Source: Anaerolineae bacterium (GTDB taxonomy: Bacteria > Chloroflexota > Anaerolineae > Aggregatilineales > UBA2796). Taken from it: a stretch of 64,000 nucleotides of DNA. The notes beneath the pieces were generated by a model. The model ran no database searches and was not told the DNA's origin. It saw only the letters and a program-made list of their open reading frames with translations. Of the stretch, positions 34,832 to 43,951 are shown piece after piece. Location: NCBI GenBank assembly GCA_019637555.1, contig JAHBVK010000002.1, positions 1 to 64,000 of the forward strand. Direction: 5' to 3'. The stretch's first letter is position 1. The number at the start of each line of letters is the position of its first letter. Made by a program: the position numbers and the translations under genes.

Positions 34832-34884
34832 GTTTGACCAGCGTTTGACCACAGTTTGACCACTAGCGTCCGCCTGTGGATAAT
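34832..34884 (+). promoter_or_regulatory. Sigma-70-like promoter overlapping phased GTTTGACCA repeats
   Basis: GTTTGACCA occurs three times at exactly 11-bp intervals (34832-34840, 34843-34851, 34854-34862). The third copy contains TTGACC (34856-34861), which forms a -35 box 17 bp upstream of GATAAT (34879-34884). The arrangement places two extra helically phased repeats just upstream of RNA polymerase, as in PhoB/OmpR-type activator boxes. It should drive the gene at 34991. Confidence 0.7.
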
Positions 34885-34990
34885 ATCATTCGTTGATCAT
34901 TGAGCTGCACATGATCAAATCCAGTTGTACGGTTTGAAACAGACGCGCGCAAACGCGCCGATCACACGATGTTAAGGGGAGTCTGATCCG

Positions 34991-36106
34991 ATGGTTGTAT
35001 TAAAAGGATTCTGGAACGCCTTCAAGAATCTGGCGATCTTGCTGTCGTTCGTGATGAACTTCGTGCTGATCGTCATCCTCTTGATCGTCTTGCAGCAGAT
35101 TTTCACCATTAAATCCGGCATTTTGCAGCCACTGGTCACCGGACTCCACAGCAGTTTTGTGGGTTTGGGTGAGGCGCGCATCATCACCACCATTCAGGTG
35201 AGTGATACCGTACCCGTCAAGCTGGACATCCCGCTAGATACCACCACGACGGTGACGCTGACTAACGATGTGCCACTGCGTGTGCCCGCCGCCTTCACGC
35301 TTGGCGATGGCACGACTCTGCGCGGTACGGTGAGCATCACCCTTCCAACAGATACACAGCTCCCTGTCTCCTTGAAACTAAACGTTCCTGTCGATAGCAC
35401 ACTGCCGATCACGCTGAATGTGCCTGTCGATATTGCGCTCAAAGATACGCAGCTTAACGATGTTGCCAATAAGCTAGAAGGCTTGTTCGATCCGCTAGTT
35501 CGCCTCGTTGGCAATCTGCCTAACAGTTGGGATGAGGCGATGCCGTGGATCGGCAATATCCTCGCGGGCAACGCACCGGACATCTGGGCACCGAACCAAT
35601 TCACCAACGATCCATGGCCCGGCTTCACCACTGGCAACCCTGCTTTGCCACCGCAAGCGACCATCGATCCGAACACAGGTGTGATCCCTCCAGCGAATGA
35701 CGGACAACCAACCCCGACTCTGAGCGTACCGACACTGGAATTCACTATCGTCCCCGATGGTGAGATCATTCAACCAACGCTGCCCGTCGCTGAGACACCA
35801 GTACCTACCCTTGAATTCATCCCGCTGACTCCGACGCCCGCAGAATCCGAGCCATCGGTTATCGAGCCGACGGACGTGCTGGAAGTCAGCCCAACCGCGC
35901 CAATTGACATGGCAGTGGGCGGATCGCCGGAAGCGACATTCACGCCGGAAATTTCGCCTACACCGACATCAGAGTTGAGCTTCCCGACGCTAGAGCCGAC
36001 CATCACACCATCCATGACGCCGACGCCGACGCTCACTTACACGCCGTCGATGACCGGCACACCGATCCGCGACCTCGGCATCATCACAGCAACGCCGAGA
36101 CCGTAG
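34991..36106 (+). CDS. Membrane-anchored exported protein with Pro/Thr-rich tail
   Basis: A 371-aa protein with one N-terminal signal anchor (about residues 14-40, LAILLSFVMNFVLIVILLIVL), a first extracellular region of about 110 residues with repeated beta-like phrases (VPVKLDIPLDTTTTVTLTNDVPLRVPAAFTLGDGTTLRGTVSITLPTDTQLPVSLKLNVPVDSTLPITLNVPVDIAL), a short helical part (about 150-180) and a Pro/Thr/Glu-rich tail (about 215-371). The repeated LPVxL/VPVDxxLP units look like an elongated beta-solenoid or stalk. I do not recognise a family. It is transcribed from the promoter at 34832-34884. Confidence 0.78.
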   Translation: MVVLKGFWNAFKNLAILLSFVMNFVLIVILLIVLQQIFTIKSGILQPLVTGLHSSFVGLGEARIITTIQVSDTVPVKLDIPLDTTTTVTLTNDVPLRVPAAFTLGDGTTLRGTVSITLPTDTQLPVSLKLNVPVDSTLPITLNVPVDIALKDTQLNDVANKLEGLFDPLVRLVGNLPNSWDEAMPWIGNILAGNAPDIWAPNQFTNDPWPGFTTGNPALPPQATIDPNTGVIPPANDGQPTPTLSVPTLEFTIVPDGEIIQPTLPVAETPVPTLEFIPLTPTPAESEPSVIEPTDVLEVSPTAPIDMAVGGSPEATFTPEISPTPTSELSFPTLEPTITPSMTPTPTLTYTPSMTGTPIRDLGIITATPRP

Positions 36107-36176
36107 TCGAAGTGCCGGGCGCTAGGTGCCGAGTTGGTCGGCATGCGACAAAAGCACACAGGAAAAGTTATAAATC

Positions 36177-37088
36177 GTGAGCAATACCGCTAAGAAGGAT
36201 GTCCAGACACCCGAAGTCTGCGACTATACTGGTTCCACTTACCGCGCCGACTTCTGGGAAGGCAAAGGGCGCGAGTACGAAGACGCTGTTGAGCGCATCG
36301 CTATCCGATCACTGCTGCCCAAAGAGGGACGACGCTACATTGATTTTGGCGCTGGCTTCGGGCGGCTCATTAATGAGGCGGCGAATTACGAGCAGGTTGT
36401 GGTCATGGATTACTCGCTGACCATGCTGCAGGATGCCCAATCCCGCTTAGGGCGCTCGGATCGCTATATCTACGTCGCCGCCGATCTATACCGTCTGCCC
36501 TTCGCCCCGAATACCTTCGATGTGGCGCTAATGTGCCGCGTGATCCACCACCTTGCAGATGCCCCATTAGTGTTGAAACAGATCAGAGCGTCTATGACAT
36601 CGGGCGCGACCTTTGTACTGGAATACGCCAACAAGCGTAACCTCAAAGCGATCTTGCGTTACCTGCTGCGTAAGCAGGAGTGGAGTCCCTTCAGCGAAGA
36701 ACCCATCGAGTTCGTCAAGCTGAACTTCGATTTCCATCCGCAGTACATGTCCCACGCGTTGAAAGCCGCCGGATTCACTACCGTGCGCCAGTATCCGGTT
36801 TCATGGCTGCGACTGGGCATATTCAAGAAATTGTTACCGCTCAACGTGATGGTGCTGCTGGATCGCTTACTACAGCAGGTTGGGCGGATCGCCCCCGTTT
36901 CTCCGAGTATCTTCACACAGAACCGCGTGCCCGGCGATCGGGGGATGGTTGCGCCCGTTGATTCCATATTTAAGTGTCCGCAGTGCGGCGGTGCGGTAGA
37001 ACGGCAGGACGAGGCGATGGTCTGCGTCAGCGAAGGGAAGCGCTGGGCAATCCGCGACGGTATCTACGATTTCAAAGAGCCGATCTAA
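36177..37088 (+). CDS. SAM-dependent methyltransferase with C-terminal Trm112-like zinc ribbon
   Basis: A 303-aa protein. The class I methyltransferase domain (about residues 40-215) has motif I YIDFGAGFGRLINEA, acidic VVMDYS, DLYRLPFAPNTFDVALMCRVIHHLAD. A C-terminal segment (about 262-300, FKCPQCGGAVERQDEAMVCVSEGKRWAIRDGIYDF) matches the Trm112/COG2835 zinc-ribbon pattern, though here it contains only C-x2-C plus one later Cys. Fusion of a Trm112-like element to its methyltransferase removes the need for a separate activator. GTG start with AGGA upstream. It lies five bases upstream of coaX, so the two are probably co-transcribed. Substrate unknown. Confidence 0.85.
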   Translation: MSNTAKKDVQTPEVCDYTGSTYRADFWEGKGREYEDAVERIAIRSLLPKEGRRYIDFGAGFGRLINEAANYEQVVVMDYSLTMLQDAQSRLGRSDRYIYVAADLYRLPFAPNTFDVALMCRVIHHLADAPLVLKQIRASMTSGATFVLEYANKRNLKAILRYLLRKQEWSPFSEEPIEFVKLNFDFHPQYMSHALKAAGFTTVRQYPVSWLRLGIFKKLLPLNVMVLLDRLLQQVGRIAPVSPSIFTQNRVPGDRGMVAPVDSIFKCPQCGGAVERQDEAMVCVSEGKRWAIRDGIYDFKEPI

Positions 37089-37093
37089 ACCTT

Positions 37094-37897
37094 ATGAGTA
37101 GTCAAGCAAACGTACCGGATCGATCCTGTCTGCTAGCGGTGGATATTGGCAACACCAATATTCATCTTGGTATCTGGTATGAGGGCGAATGGCGTTATAA
37201 CTGGCGAGCGCGCACCGTACACGACAAAATGCCCGACGAATATGCCGCCCTGATTCGCAATTTCCTGCGTGACCGCGAGATGAATTTTGACAGCATTAGT
37301 GACGTAGTGATCGCCAGTGTAGTGCCTTCGCTGACGACGGCGTTTGCCGAACTATCGCTGACCTACATCGAGGTTGATCCGCTGATCGTGTCGTCGCAGA
37401 TCAATACGGGCATCAAAGTGGATGTTGATCACCCCGAAATGGTGGGCGCGGATCGTATCGTTAATGCGGCGGCGGTGCATCGCTTATACGGCGGTCCCGC
37501 CATTGTGATCGACTTTGGCACGGCGACCACCTTCGATGTGGTGGCAGTGAACGGTGATTACATCGGTGGCAGCATCGCACCGGGCATCGGCATTTCGCTG
37601 GATGCGCTGGTCGGACGCACGGCGCAGCTCTACAAAGTCAAGCTGGAACCACCCGCCAACCCGATTGGGCGTAACACCTCCGAAGCCATTCAAAGTGGCA
37701 TGTTCTGGGGCTACGTGGGCTTGGTCGAGGGCTTGGTGGCACGAATCCGCGCCGCGCTGCCCGCCACACCGGAGGTCAAGATCATCGCTACGGGTGGCTT
37801 AGCGCCGCTGTTCAGGCAGCACACCAACGTGATTCAAGCGATTGCGCCCTATCTGACGCTTGACGGGATGCGCATTATCTACGATCTGAATCGCTGA
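37094..37897 (+). CDS. coaX: Type III pantothenate kinase
   Basis: A 267-aa CoaX, which phosphorylates pantothenate in the first step of coenzyme A synthesis and belongs to the ASKHA fold. Seen: LLAVDIGNTNIHLGIW (phosphate 1), VIASVVPSL, GADRIVNAAAVHRLYGGPAIVIDFGTATTFDVV (phosphate 2 and catalytic Asp), GDYIGGSIAPGIGISLDAL, and IIATGGLAPLF (adenosine motif). The ATG at 37094 begins right before the conserved N-terminus; a longer frame overlapping the methyltransferase gene is not used. Confidence 0.96.
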   Translation: MSSQANVPDRSCLLAVDIGNTNIHLGIWYEGEWRYNWRARTVHDKMPDEYAALIRNFLRDREMNFDSISDVVIASVVPSLTTAFAELSLTYIEVDPLIVSSQINTGIKVDVDHPEMVGADRIVNAAAVHRLYGGPAIVIDFGTATTFDVVAVNGDYIGGSIAPGIGISLDALVGRTAQLYKVKLEPPANPIGRNTSEAIQSGMFWGYVGLVEGLVARIRAALPATPEVKIIATGGLAPLFRQHTNVIQAIAPYLTLDGMRIIYDLNR

Positions 37898-37919
37898 CGC
37901 AGCTACTGATTTTTTAGCT

Positions 37920-40622
37920 TCACAGAATATTCTGCTTCCGCGCTGTCGAGATCGCTTGAGTGCGGCTGTGCGCGTCCAGTTTGAGGAAGATATTGTTCAG
38001 ATGCTTCTTCACCGTGCCCAGACTGACGACCAGCGCCGCCGCGATCTCGCGGTTGGAAGCACCGTCGGCAATCAAGTTCAGCACTTCTAGCTCACGTTCG
38101 CTCAGGGCTTCATAATCGCCGCTGGCGCGTCCCTCTACTTCCGCCCTATCGCTGGTCGTCGTATCCATCTCGAACGCTGCTAATAATTTCGCCACATAAT
38201 TTGCTGAGATGCCGCGCGTGCTAGCTTCTCGCAGCAGCAGCGTCATTGTTCCACCATGATCAAGGAAGGTGCGGACGTAGCCTTCAGAACTGGCAAGTGA
38301 TAGGGCGCGGCTGAGTGCCGACAGTGCTTGATCCGGATCGCCAAGCTGCCGCCATGCCAGCGCCCGCAAGATCAGTACCTCGATCAAGGAATTCAGACGC
38401 GCTTTTTCCTCAGCATCCTGACCTAAGCGATCCAGCAGACCGAGCGCCTGTGCCGCCTTACCCTGAGCGATCAGCGCCTGTGCCAACACTAGATACTGCG
38501 CTTCTTGTGGATAAGTCAGTTCCTGATCCTCCGCGTTTAAGCCGCTTTCGCTCACCCATTGATTGACGGCGGAGAGGTTCCCCTGTGCCAACCACAGAGG
38601 GACACGCGCCGCCATACCCGTTGCCAGTAAGGGAGGATAGAACTGCTGAGTACGCGCCATGGTGATGAATTCTTCCAGCATGGCGAGTCCGCCAGCGATG
38701 TCGCCGTGTGCTTGGCGCAGCTTCGCCAAGCCGATATATCCCGCCGTGACTACATCGGCATCCACACTTAGTACACCTTGCAGTAATTCAATGCCTAGTG
38801 GCAGATGCTGGTTCGCTGCCGCCAGTTCGTTGCGCTCACGCAGGATGTTGCCCAACCCGATGTGATATGCCGCCCCATTGAGCAAATCGCCAACGTGACC
38901 TCGCTGCGGCTTCAGGTTTTCTGCCTGAGCGAAAGTCGATTCCGCACGGCGTAAACGTCCTTGCAACACCTGTAAGCGGGCAAGGTTGGTCATACTGATC
39001 ATCGTGGCGAATAGATTGCCTACACCGCGCACGGTACTCACTGCCTGTTCTGCTAATTCCTCAATAGGTGTGCGTACATCGCCATCCACCAAGTAACGAT
39101 GCGCGGCATCCATCACCGCGACACCTCTCGCCAGCACTTCGCTTTCTGGCAAAAGCGTGAGTGCCTGTTGTGCCCAGTTCACCCCGCTGCTCAGATTGCC
39201 ATTGACGCGGGCAATATCGGAGCGCAGCAACGCTACCCAACCCAGAATCGCGTTTGCTTCCGCGCTCTCGATAGCGGCATCCATTTGGACGCTGTGTTCG
39301 GCTATCTGTAACCATTTCTCCGATGCCGCCAACTGGTGAGTGAACATCAAGGCGGTGGCGTGATAGACACACAGACGAGGATAGGTCTTGATCACCGACT
39401 CCGAGAGCGAATTCAGCCAACGCAGGATCGTCTGCGCCTGCCCTGCGAAGGTGATCTCCTCGATGGTCTGCTGGACCAAGCGCGCCGCTTGCTGTGTATC
39501 TCTGGATTGCAGCGCGTGTTCGAGCGCTTCCGCTACCCAGCCGTTTTGCTCACACCACCGGGCAGCGCGGCGATGCAGTTCGGTAACCAGATCGGGGTTG
39601 CTGTGCTGCAATTGGCGGCGCAGCATATCGCTAAACAGGTGATGGTAGCGATACCAGTAGCGTTCGTCGTCCAGCGAGATCAGGAACAGGTTGCCGTGCT
39701 CAAGCTGTTCTAAGACGCTTTGTCCGTCGTTTCTGCCAGTCAGTGCATCGCAGAGCGGTGCACAGAAACGGTTGAGGATCGAAGTCTGCAGAAGAAATTG
39801 GCGGACGCTTTCCGGCTGGCGGCTCAACACTTCCTGGCTCAGGTAATCGAGGATGAAACGATGACTGCCGGTGAATGCCGCGATGAAGGCATCTAGATTG
39901 TCGCGCCCTTTCATCGCCAGCGCCGCCAGTTGCAGCCCCGCGATCCAGCCTTCGGTGCGCGTTTCCAGTTTACTGATCTGCTCGCTGCTCAAGCTGATGC
40001 CTAACATCTGCCACAGAAATTGTTCCGCTTCTTTCAGCGTGAAGCGCAGATCGTCGGCGCGAATTTCCAGAAGATGCCCGCGTCCACGCAACCGCGCCAG
40101 CGGGAACGGCGGATCTTCGCGGGAGGTGATCACCACGCGCAGCCGCGAGGGCAGATGATCGAGCAGATAGATCATCGCTTCGTGTATCTGTGAGCTGGAA
40201 ATGCGGTGATAGTCATCCAGCACTAGTGCCAACGGACGGGGAAACGTCTCCAAAGTGCTGATCAGAGCGGCGATGACGGCTTTGATTGAGGGTGGTTGGG
40301 GCGCGTTCAAGGATGACAGTATTTCGCTGGCGTCGATCCCGCTGGCGTGCGCCGCTGCCGTGATCATGTAGGTCAGGAAGCGGATCGGATCGTTATCGTC
40401 TTCGTCGAGGGAAAGCCAGCTATAGGCGGAAGTTTTGCCAGCATCGGCGCTGAACCATTCGGCTAACAGACTGCTTTTGCCATAGCCAGCGGGCGCACAA
40501 ACGAGCGTTAGCGGGTGCTGCTGCACCGCGTTGAAGCGATCCGTCAGGCGTGGGCGCTGCACACGATCAGAACGGACGGGTGGAGGCGTCAGTTTCGTCT
40601 GTAAGATGACCGATGCCAACAT
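37920..40622 (-). CDS. MalT-type LuxR-family ATP-dependent transcriptional regulator
   Basis: A 900-aa STAND-class regulator. N-terminal NTPase has Walker [12 protein letters not shown] (about residues 44-54), Walker [10 protein letters not shown], and MalT-type segments [20 protein letters not shown] and [15 protein letters not shown] long TPR-like helical sensor region follows (about 340-820), and a C-terminal LuxR helix-turn-helix (about 833-895: [40 protein letters not shown]). Such proteins activate transcription after binding inducer and ATP. It is divergent from the exported-protein gene at 40810, and a conserved upstream element at 40704-40766 and 43863-43926 is a plausible target. 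Confidence 0.93.
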   Translation of the reverse strand: MLASVILQTKLTPPPVRSDRVQRPRLTDRFNAVQQHPLTLVCAPAGYGKSSLLAEWFSADAGKTSAYSWLSLDEDDNDPIRFLTYMITAAAHASGIDASEILSSLNAPQPPSIKAVIAALISTLETFPRPLALVLDDYHRISSSQIHEAMIYLLDHLPSRLRVVITSREDPPFPLARLRGRGHLLEIRADDLRFTLKEAEQFLWQMLGISLSSEQISKLETRTEGWIAGLQLAALAMKGRDNLDAFIAAFTGSHRFILDYLSQEVLSRQPESVRQFLLQTSILNRFCAPLCDALTGRNDGQSVLEQLEHGNLFLISLDDERYWYRYHHLFSDMLRRQLQHSNPDLVTELHRRAARWCEQNGWVAEALEHALQSRDTQQAARLVQQTIEEITFAGQAQTILRWLNSLSESVIKTYPRLCVYHATALMFTHQLAASEKWLQIAEHSVQMDAAIESAEANAILGWVALLRSDIARVNGNLSSGVNWAQQALTLLPESEVLARGVAVMDAAHRYLVDGDVRTPIEELAEQAVSTVRGVGNLFATMISMTNLARLQVLQGRLRRAESTFAQAENLKPQRGHVGDLLNGAAYHIGLGNILRERNELAAANQHLPLGIELLQGVLSVDADVVTAGYIGLAKLRQAHGDIAGGLAMLEEFITMARTQQFYPPLLATGMAARVPLWLAQGNLSAVNQWVSESGLNAEDQELTYPQEAQYLVLAQALIAQGKAAQALGLLDRLGQDAEEKARLNSLIEVLILRALAWRQLGDPDQALSALSRALSLASSEGYVRTFLDHGGTMTLLLREASTRGISANYVAKLLAAFEMDTTTSDRAEVEGRASGDYEALSERELEVLNLIADGASNREIAAALVVSLGTVKKHLNNIFLKLDAHSRTQAISTARKQNIL

Positions 40623-40703
40623 AATTGTTCAATTGCCCCAACACAGGTGTGCTAACAGTTTAACATTGGATGTACTAACAAACAAAACAGCCCCTAATCA
40701 AAA

Positions 40704-40766
40704 AATCAACCCCCGAATACGCCTTTCGGATACCCGCGCTCAACCCTTAAGTCGCCTACAGTGGTC
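40704..40766 (+). promoter_or_regulatory. Shared upstream element, copy 1
   Basis: Contains AATACGCCTTTCGG, then TACCCGCGCTCAACCC, then TACAGT at 40757-40762, a possible -10 box about 48 bp before the ATG at 40810. From GCCTTTCGG to TACAGT the sequence aligns without gaps to 43881-43922 (31 of 42 positions by hand). No good -35 hexamer is seen, which fits an activator-dependent promoter. Confidence 0.6.
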
Positions 40767-40809
40767 AAGAATTTCACGACGAGAGACGAGAGTGGACTGG
40801 GAGTTTAAG

Positions 40810-41562
40810 ATGCGCTTCTTCAAAATCTTGCTTGTGCTCATACTGCTGCGCAATGCAGCGCCGACCCTCGCACAGGAGGGCAATCGCAACCGGATCAGCT
40901 TCAACGATTTCAGCTTCACCGTTGACTCGGCACTGGGAACTCAGGTGAGCATCACGCAATTCCAGAGCAGCCCCGCGGATGTTTTTCCAGCGCAGGGCGC
41001 ACACACGCGGATCGTCGTGTACGGTGAGCAAGCACCCGATTCTTCTATCGTTGGCATCCGCGTGTATCAGGTGGCTGAACTAGCGAAATATGCACACTTG
41101 CAGCAGCAGGTGATCCAACTGCAACAACTGCTGCGGGCAAGGCGCGATCTGGCGGTATATGCCACCTCAACAGCGAATCCGCTGCCCTTTCTTCCTGCCG
41201 TCGCCGCCGGACAGACGATCCGCGCACGGGTGCGCTATCTGGGCACAGCGGCGGTCAGCGGGATCAGCTACGTCACTGCCTATCAACAAGCCGCTGAGCC
41301 GCTGGTACAGCGAGATTTCCTGTACACCTTTCAGGGCATCAGCGCCGATGGGCGTTACTACATCTCGGTAGTGTTCCGCGTGAATCCAGAGTCCTTTCCG
41401 CCGACGATCTCAGCGGAGTTCGACTACCAGAGCTTCTTGGCAAGCCTGCCCGCTTACCTGAGCGAGAGCACCGCACAACTCAACAGCGCTGCGCCAGAGA
41501 GTTTCGCGCCTGCGCTGCCGCTGATCGATGATCTCGTTCAATCGTTCGACTTTGCTTCGTAA
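40810..41562 (+). CDS. Exported protein of unknown function, paralogue of 15543-16346
   Basis: A 250-aa protein with a Sec signal peptide (MRFFKILLVLILLRNAAPTLAQ). The ATG at 40810 follows GGGAG by 6 nt; a longer open frame upstream overlaps the regulator gene and is not coding. The mature part shares with the other paralogue the blocks FSFTVDSALGTQVSI, GIRVYQVAEL, LPFLPAVAAGQTIRARVRYL, GISYVTAYQQ, DFLYTFQGISADG and ESFAPALPLIDDLVQSF. It is the first gene of the run transcribed away from the MalT-type regulator. The conserved blocks look like alternating beta strands. Function unknown. Confidence 0.82.
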   Translation: MRFFKILLVLILLRNAAPTLAQEGNRNRISFNDFSFTVDSALGTQVSITQFQSSPADVFPAQGAHTRIVVYGEQAPDSSIVGIRVYQVAELAKYAHLQQQVIQLQQLLRARRDLAVYATSTANPLPFLPAVAAGQTIRARVRYLGTAAVSGISYVTAYQQAAEPLVQRDFLYTFQGISADGRYYISVVFRVNPESFPPTISAEFDYQSFLASLPAYLSESTAQLNSAAPESFAPALPLIDDLVQSFDFAS

Positions 41563-41600
41563 ATCGCCAGACCAATGTACTGCTGAGGAAGGCTATTCCC

Positions 41601-42731
41601 GTGAATACCACAACTAAGACGCAGCCGACGCTGAAGCGGCGTGACTTTCTAAAAATGGCTGCTGTTGCCAGCGTAACAGCAGCGGGAGGATACATGCTGC
41701 TCGAATACACACCATGGCTGGATTATGACCAGCAAGCCGCACTGATCAGGCGACCGCTGGAGCGTGAACTCAGCGGTTCGGCACACCTGCGTGAATTGGT
41801 CCGCTACGCCACGCTCGCCGCTACCGGACACAATACGCAAGCATGGAAATTCGCGCTCAGCGAGAACGCAATCGAGATCTATCCTGACTACAGCCGACGC
41901 CTACCCACTGTCGATCCGGCAGACCGTGAACTGTGGATCAGTTTGGGATGTGCGCTGGAGAACCTACTGATCGCCGCCCGTGCGACGGGTTACGCCGCCG
42001 AAGTGATCTATCCCGATGCGACTACAACCGAGTCGATCCGCGTAGTGCTGACCAAAGATACGGCGCAGGAAAGCCCGCTGTTCACGGCGATCCCGCTGCG
42101 GCAGAACACGCGCTCCGACTATAACGGGCAAGCCGTCGAGTCCGCGCTGCTGGATCAACTACAGGCGCTGACTGTGGAACCAGACGTCTCGCTGCACTTC
42201 ATGATCTCGACAGCAGAAGTGGAGCGTATGGTTGAATACGTCACGCTGGGCAACCTCAGCCAGTACGGAGATAAGGCATATGTCGATGAATTGATCGCAT
42301 GGTTGCGCTTCACCAAAAAGGAGGCGCTTGCCTCGCCGGATGGCTTGTACACGCGGGGTTCGGGCAATCCGGAAATCCCGCGCTGGCTTGGCAAGATGTT
42401 CGTCGGCGGTACCGATCCGCGCCAGCAAGCCGATACCGATGCTCGCAAACTGCGCAGTTCTCCTCATGCGCTGGTCATCGCCTCGCGCTCGGAGAGCAAG
42501 ACGACGTGGGTGCGCATCGGGCAGGTCTATGAACGGATGGCGCTCCTGCTTACCGCGTTGGGCATCCAGTCAGCATTTTTGAATCAGCCCATCGAAGTGC
42601 CACAAGTGCGCTCTCAATTTCAGTCCGCGTTGGGGCTGGATCAGGCGCTGCCGCAGTTGCTATTGCGCTTCGGTTATGGCGAACTGCTGCCGCGTTCTCT
42701 GCGCCGTCCAGTCGAAGCCGTCCTCGTGTGA
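41601..42731 (+). CDS. Acg-family nitroreductase-like protein with Tat signal
   Basis: A 376-aa protein starting at GTG 41601 (GAGGAAGG upstream). It has a twin-arginine signal (LKRRDFLKMAAVASVTAAGGYMLL, about residues 12-35), implying export of a folded, cofactor-loaded protein. The rest resembles the Acg family of FMN-binding nitroreductase homologues of mycobacteria: ATLAATGHNTQAWKF (about 70-84), DPADRELWISLGCALENLLIAA, IPLRQNTRSDYN, and C-terminal LLRFGYGELLPRSLRRPVEAVL. Acg proteins bind FMN but are thought to sequester it rather than reduce substrates. 38 bp after the exported protein gene, so probably co-transcribed. Confidence 0.83.
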   Translation: MNTTTKTQPTLKRRDFLKMAAVASVTAAGGYMLLEYTPWLDYDQQAALIRRPLERELSGSAHLRELVRYATLAATGHNTQAWKFALSENAIEIYPDYSRRLPTVDPADRELWISLGCALENLLIAARATGYAAEVIYPDATTTESIRVVLTKDTAQESPLFTAIPLRQNTRSDYNGQAVESALLDQLQALTVEPDVSLHFMISTAEVERMVEYVTLGNLSQYGDKAYVDELIAWLRFTKKEALASPDGLYTRGSGNPEIPRWLGKMFVGGTDPRQQADTDARKLRSSPHALVIASRSESKTTWVRIGQVYERMALLLTALGIQSAFLNQPIEVPQVRSQFQSALGLDQALPQLLLRFGYGELLPRSLRRPVEAVLV

Positions 42732-42796
42732 AAACATTCAAGCGCGGTATCGCTTTCGTAATCTAACCATATCTCTACCTCAATAAGGTCAGCAAC

Positions 42797-43852
42797 ATGG
42801 CTACTACATCAACAACTAACGAAGTCAGCACCGCCTCGCGGACAACAGTGCGCAAGCGCGGCTGTCTGTCCATCATCGGGCGCGGCGTAAAGTGGACGCT
42901 CATCATCGCAATCGCACTGGGGCTGCTCGGTGTGGGCTATCAAACTATCGCTAGTGCACGGGATCGAGAAGCGTATTCTCCTCGCGGTCAACTATACAAC
43001 GTCAACGGACATCAGATGCACCTGATCTGCATGGGCGAGGGTGCTCCAACGGTCATCTTGCAGGGAGGCGCAAGTGCCGAGTCGCTGTGGTGGTATCGGG
43101 TGCAGCATGGGCTGGCGACTTCTACCAGAGTTTGCGCCTATGATCGTCCCGGTATGGGCTGGAGCGAAACAGTCAGCGGCATGCGCGACGGTGTGACTAT
43201 CGCCAGCGAACTCCATGCGCTGCTGGAAGTCGCCCAAATCTCACCGCCCTACGTGATGGTGGGGCATTCCTTCGGCGCTGTGTGGGCACGCATCTACGCC
43301 GCGCAGTATCCCGATCAGGTAACGGGCGTGGTGCTGGTGGATAGTACCTTCCTGCAGCCGGAACGATTCGGCAATCAGAGCGAGTTCGATCAATGGAAGT
43401 TGTTCTGGGGCGGCATCCAGATTCCGCTGTGGATGGCGACGCAGACGGGAGTCACACGTCTGAGTGCACCGGGAGATTTCGCCAAAGCAGGCTACCCCGC
43501 CGAATTGCTTCCTGAGCTAGTGGCTTTGCGCGCTCAGAATCAGGTCTTTGACGCCTATTACGCAGAGACAATCCACGCGGCGGCGGCACTGCGTGAACAG
43601 GCTTTCGCCGCCAAGGGACTGGGCAGCCTGCCATTGATGATCCTCTGGGCGGGGCAATCACCGAGTGCCATCGCGCAGTTCAGCACCCTGCGCGATGAAA
43701 TGGCAGCGTATTCTACAGATAGCATGACCCGCACTATAGAAGGCGCGGATCATCTCTCTCTGTTGGGCAACGATACGTACGCGCAGCAGGTAATCACCGC
43801 CATCCTAGAAGTGGTCGAAGCGGCAAAAACCAACACGCCGCTGACCAAGTAG
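42797..43852 (+). CDS. Membrane-anchored alpha/beta hydrolase
   Basis: A 351-aa protein with a membrane helix at about residues 32-53 and an extracytoplasmic alpha/beta-hydrolase domain. The nucleophile is the Ser of VGHSFGAVWARIYAAQYPDQV (about 158), the oxyanion region is LQGGASAESLWW, and the catalytic His lies in EGADHLSLLGND (about 319). A lid-like region (about 190-260) is typical of esterases or haloperoxidase-like members. Substrate unknown. 65 bp downstream of the Acg-like gene in the same run. Confidence 0.87.
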   Translation: MATTSTTNEVSTASRTTVRKRGCLSIIGRGVKWTLIIAIALGLLGVGYQTIASARDREAYSPRGQLYNVNGHQMHLICMGEGAPTVILQGGASAESLWWYRVQHGLATSTRVCAYDRPGMGWSETVSGMRDGVTIASELHALLEVAQISPPYVMVGHSFGAVWARIYAAQYPDQVTGVVLVDSTFLQPERFGNQSEFDQWKLFWGGIQIPLWMATQTGVTRLSAPGDFAKAGYPAELLPELVALRAQNQVFDAYYAETIHAAAALREQAFAAKGLGSLPLMILWAGQSPSAIAQFSTLRDEMAAYSTDSMTRTIEGADHLSLLGNDTYAQQVITAILEVVEAAKTNTPLTK

Positions 43853-43862
43853 CGGCGAGGAC

Positions 43863-43926
43863 AATCAACCTCCTAAATACGCCTTTCGGCTACCCGTGTT
43901 CAACCCCATTACAGCGTACAGTCAAG
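43863..43926 (+). promoter_or_regulatory. Shared upstream element, copy 2
   Basis: Second copy of the 40704-40766 element: AATACGCCTTTCGG, TACCCGTGTTCAACCC, then TACAGT at 43917-43922, 30 bp before the CPBP start at 43952. TACCCG to TACAGT spacing is 20 bp in both copies. Confidence 0.6.
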
Positions 43927-43951
43927 GCACATTCGTTCACAGGAGCACAAC

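Noticed and set aside
36974..37093. Upstream extension of coaX overlapping the methyltransferase gene
   Set aside because: The extra 40 residues are Arg/Gly-rich and out of frame with the methyltransferase's zinc-ribbon codons. CoaX proteins begin near the ATG at 37094.
40531..40809. N-terminal extension of the exported protein
   Set aside because: It overlaps the start of the regulator gene and would hide a perfect signal peptide; GGGAG marks the ATG at 40810.
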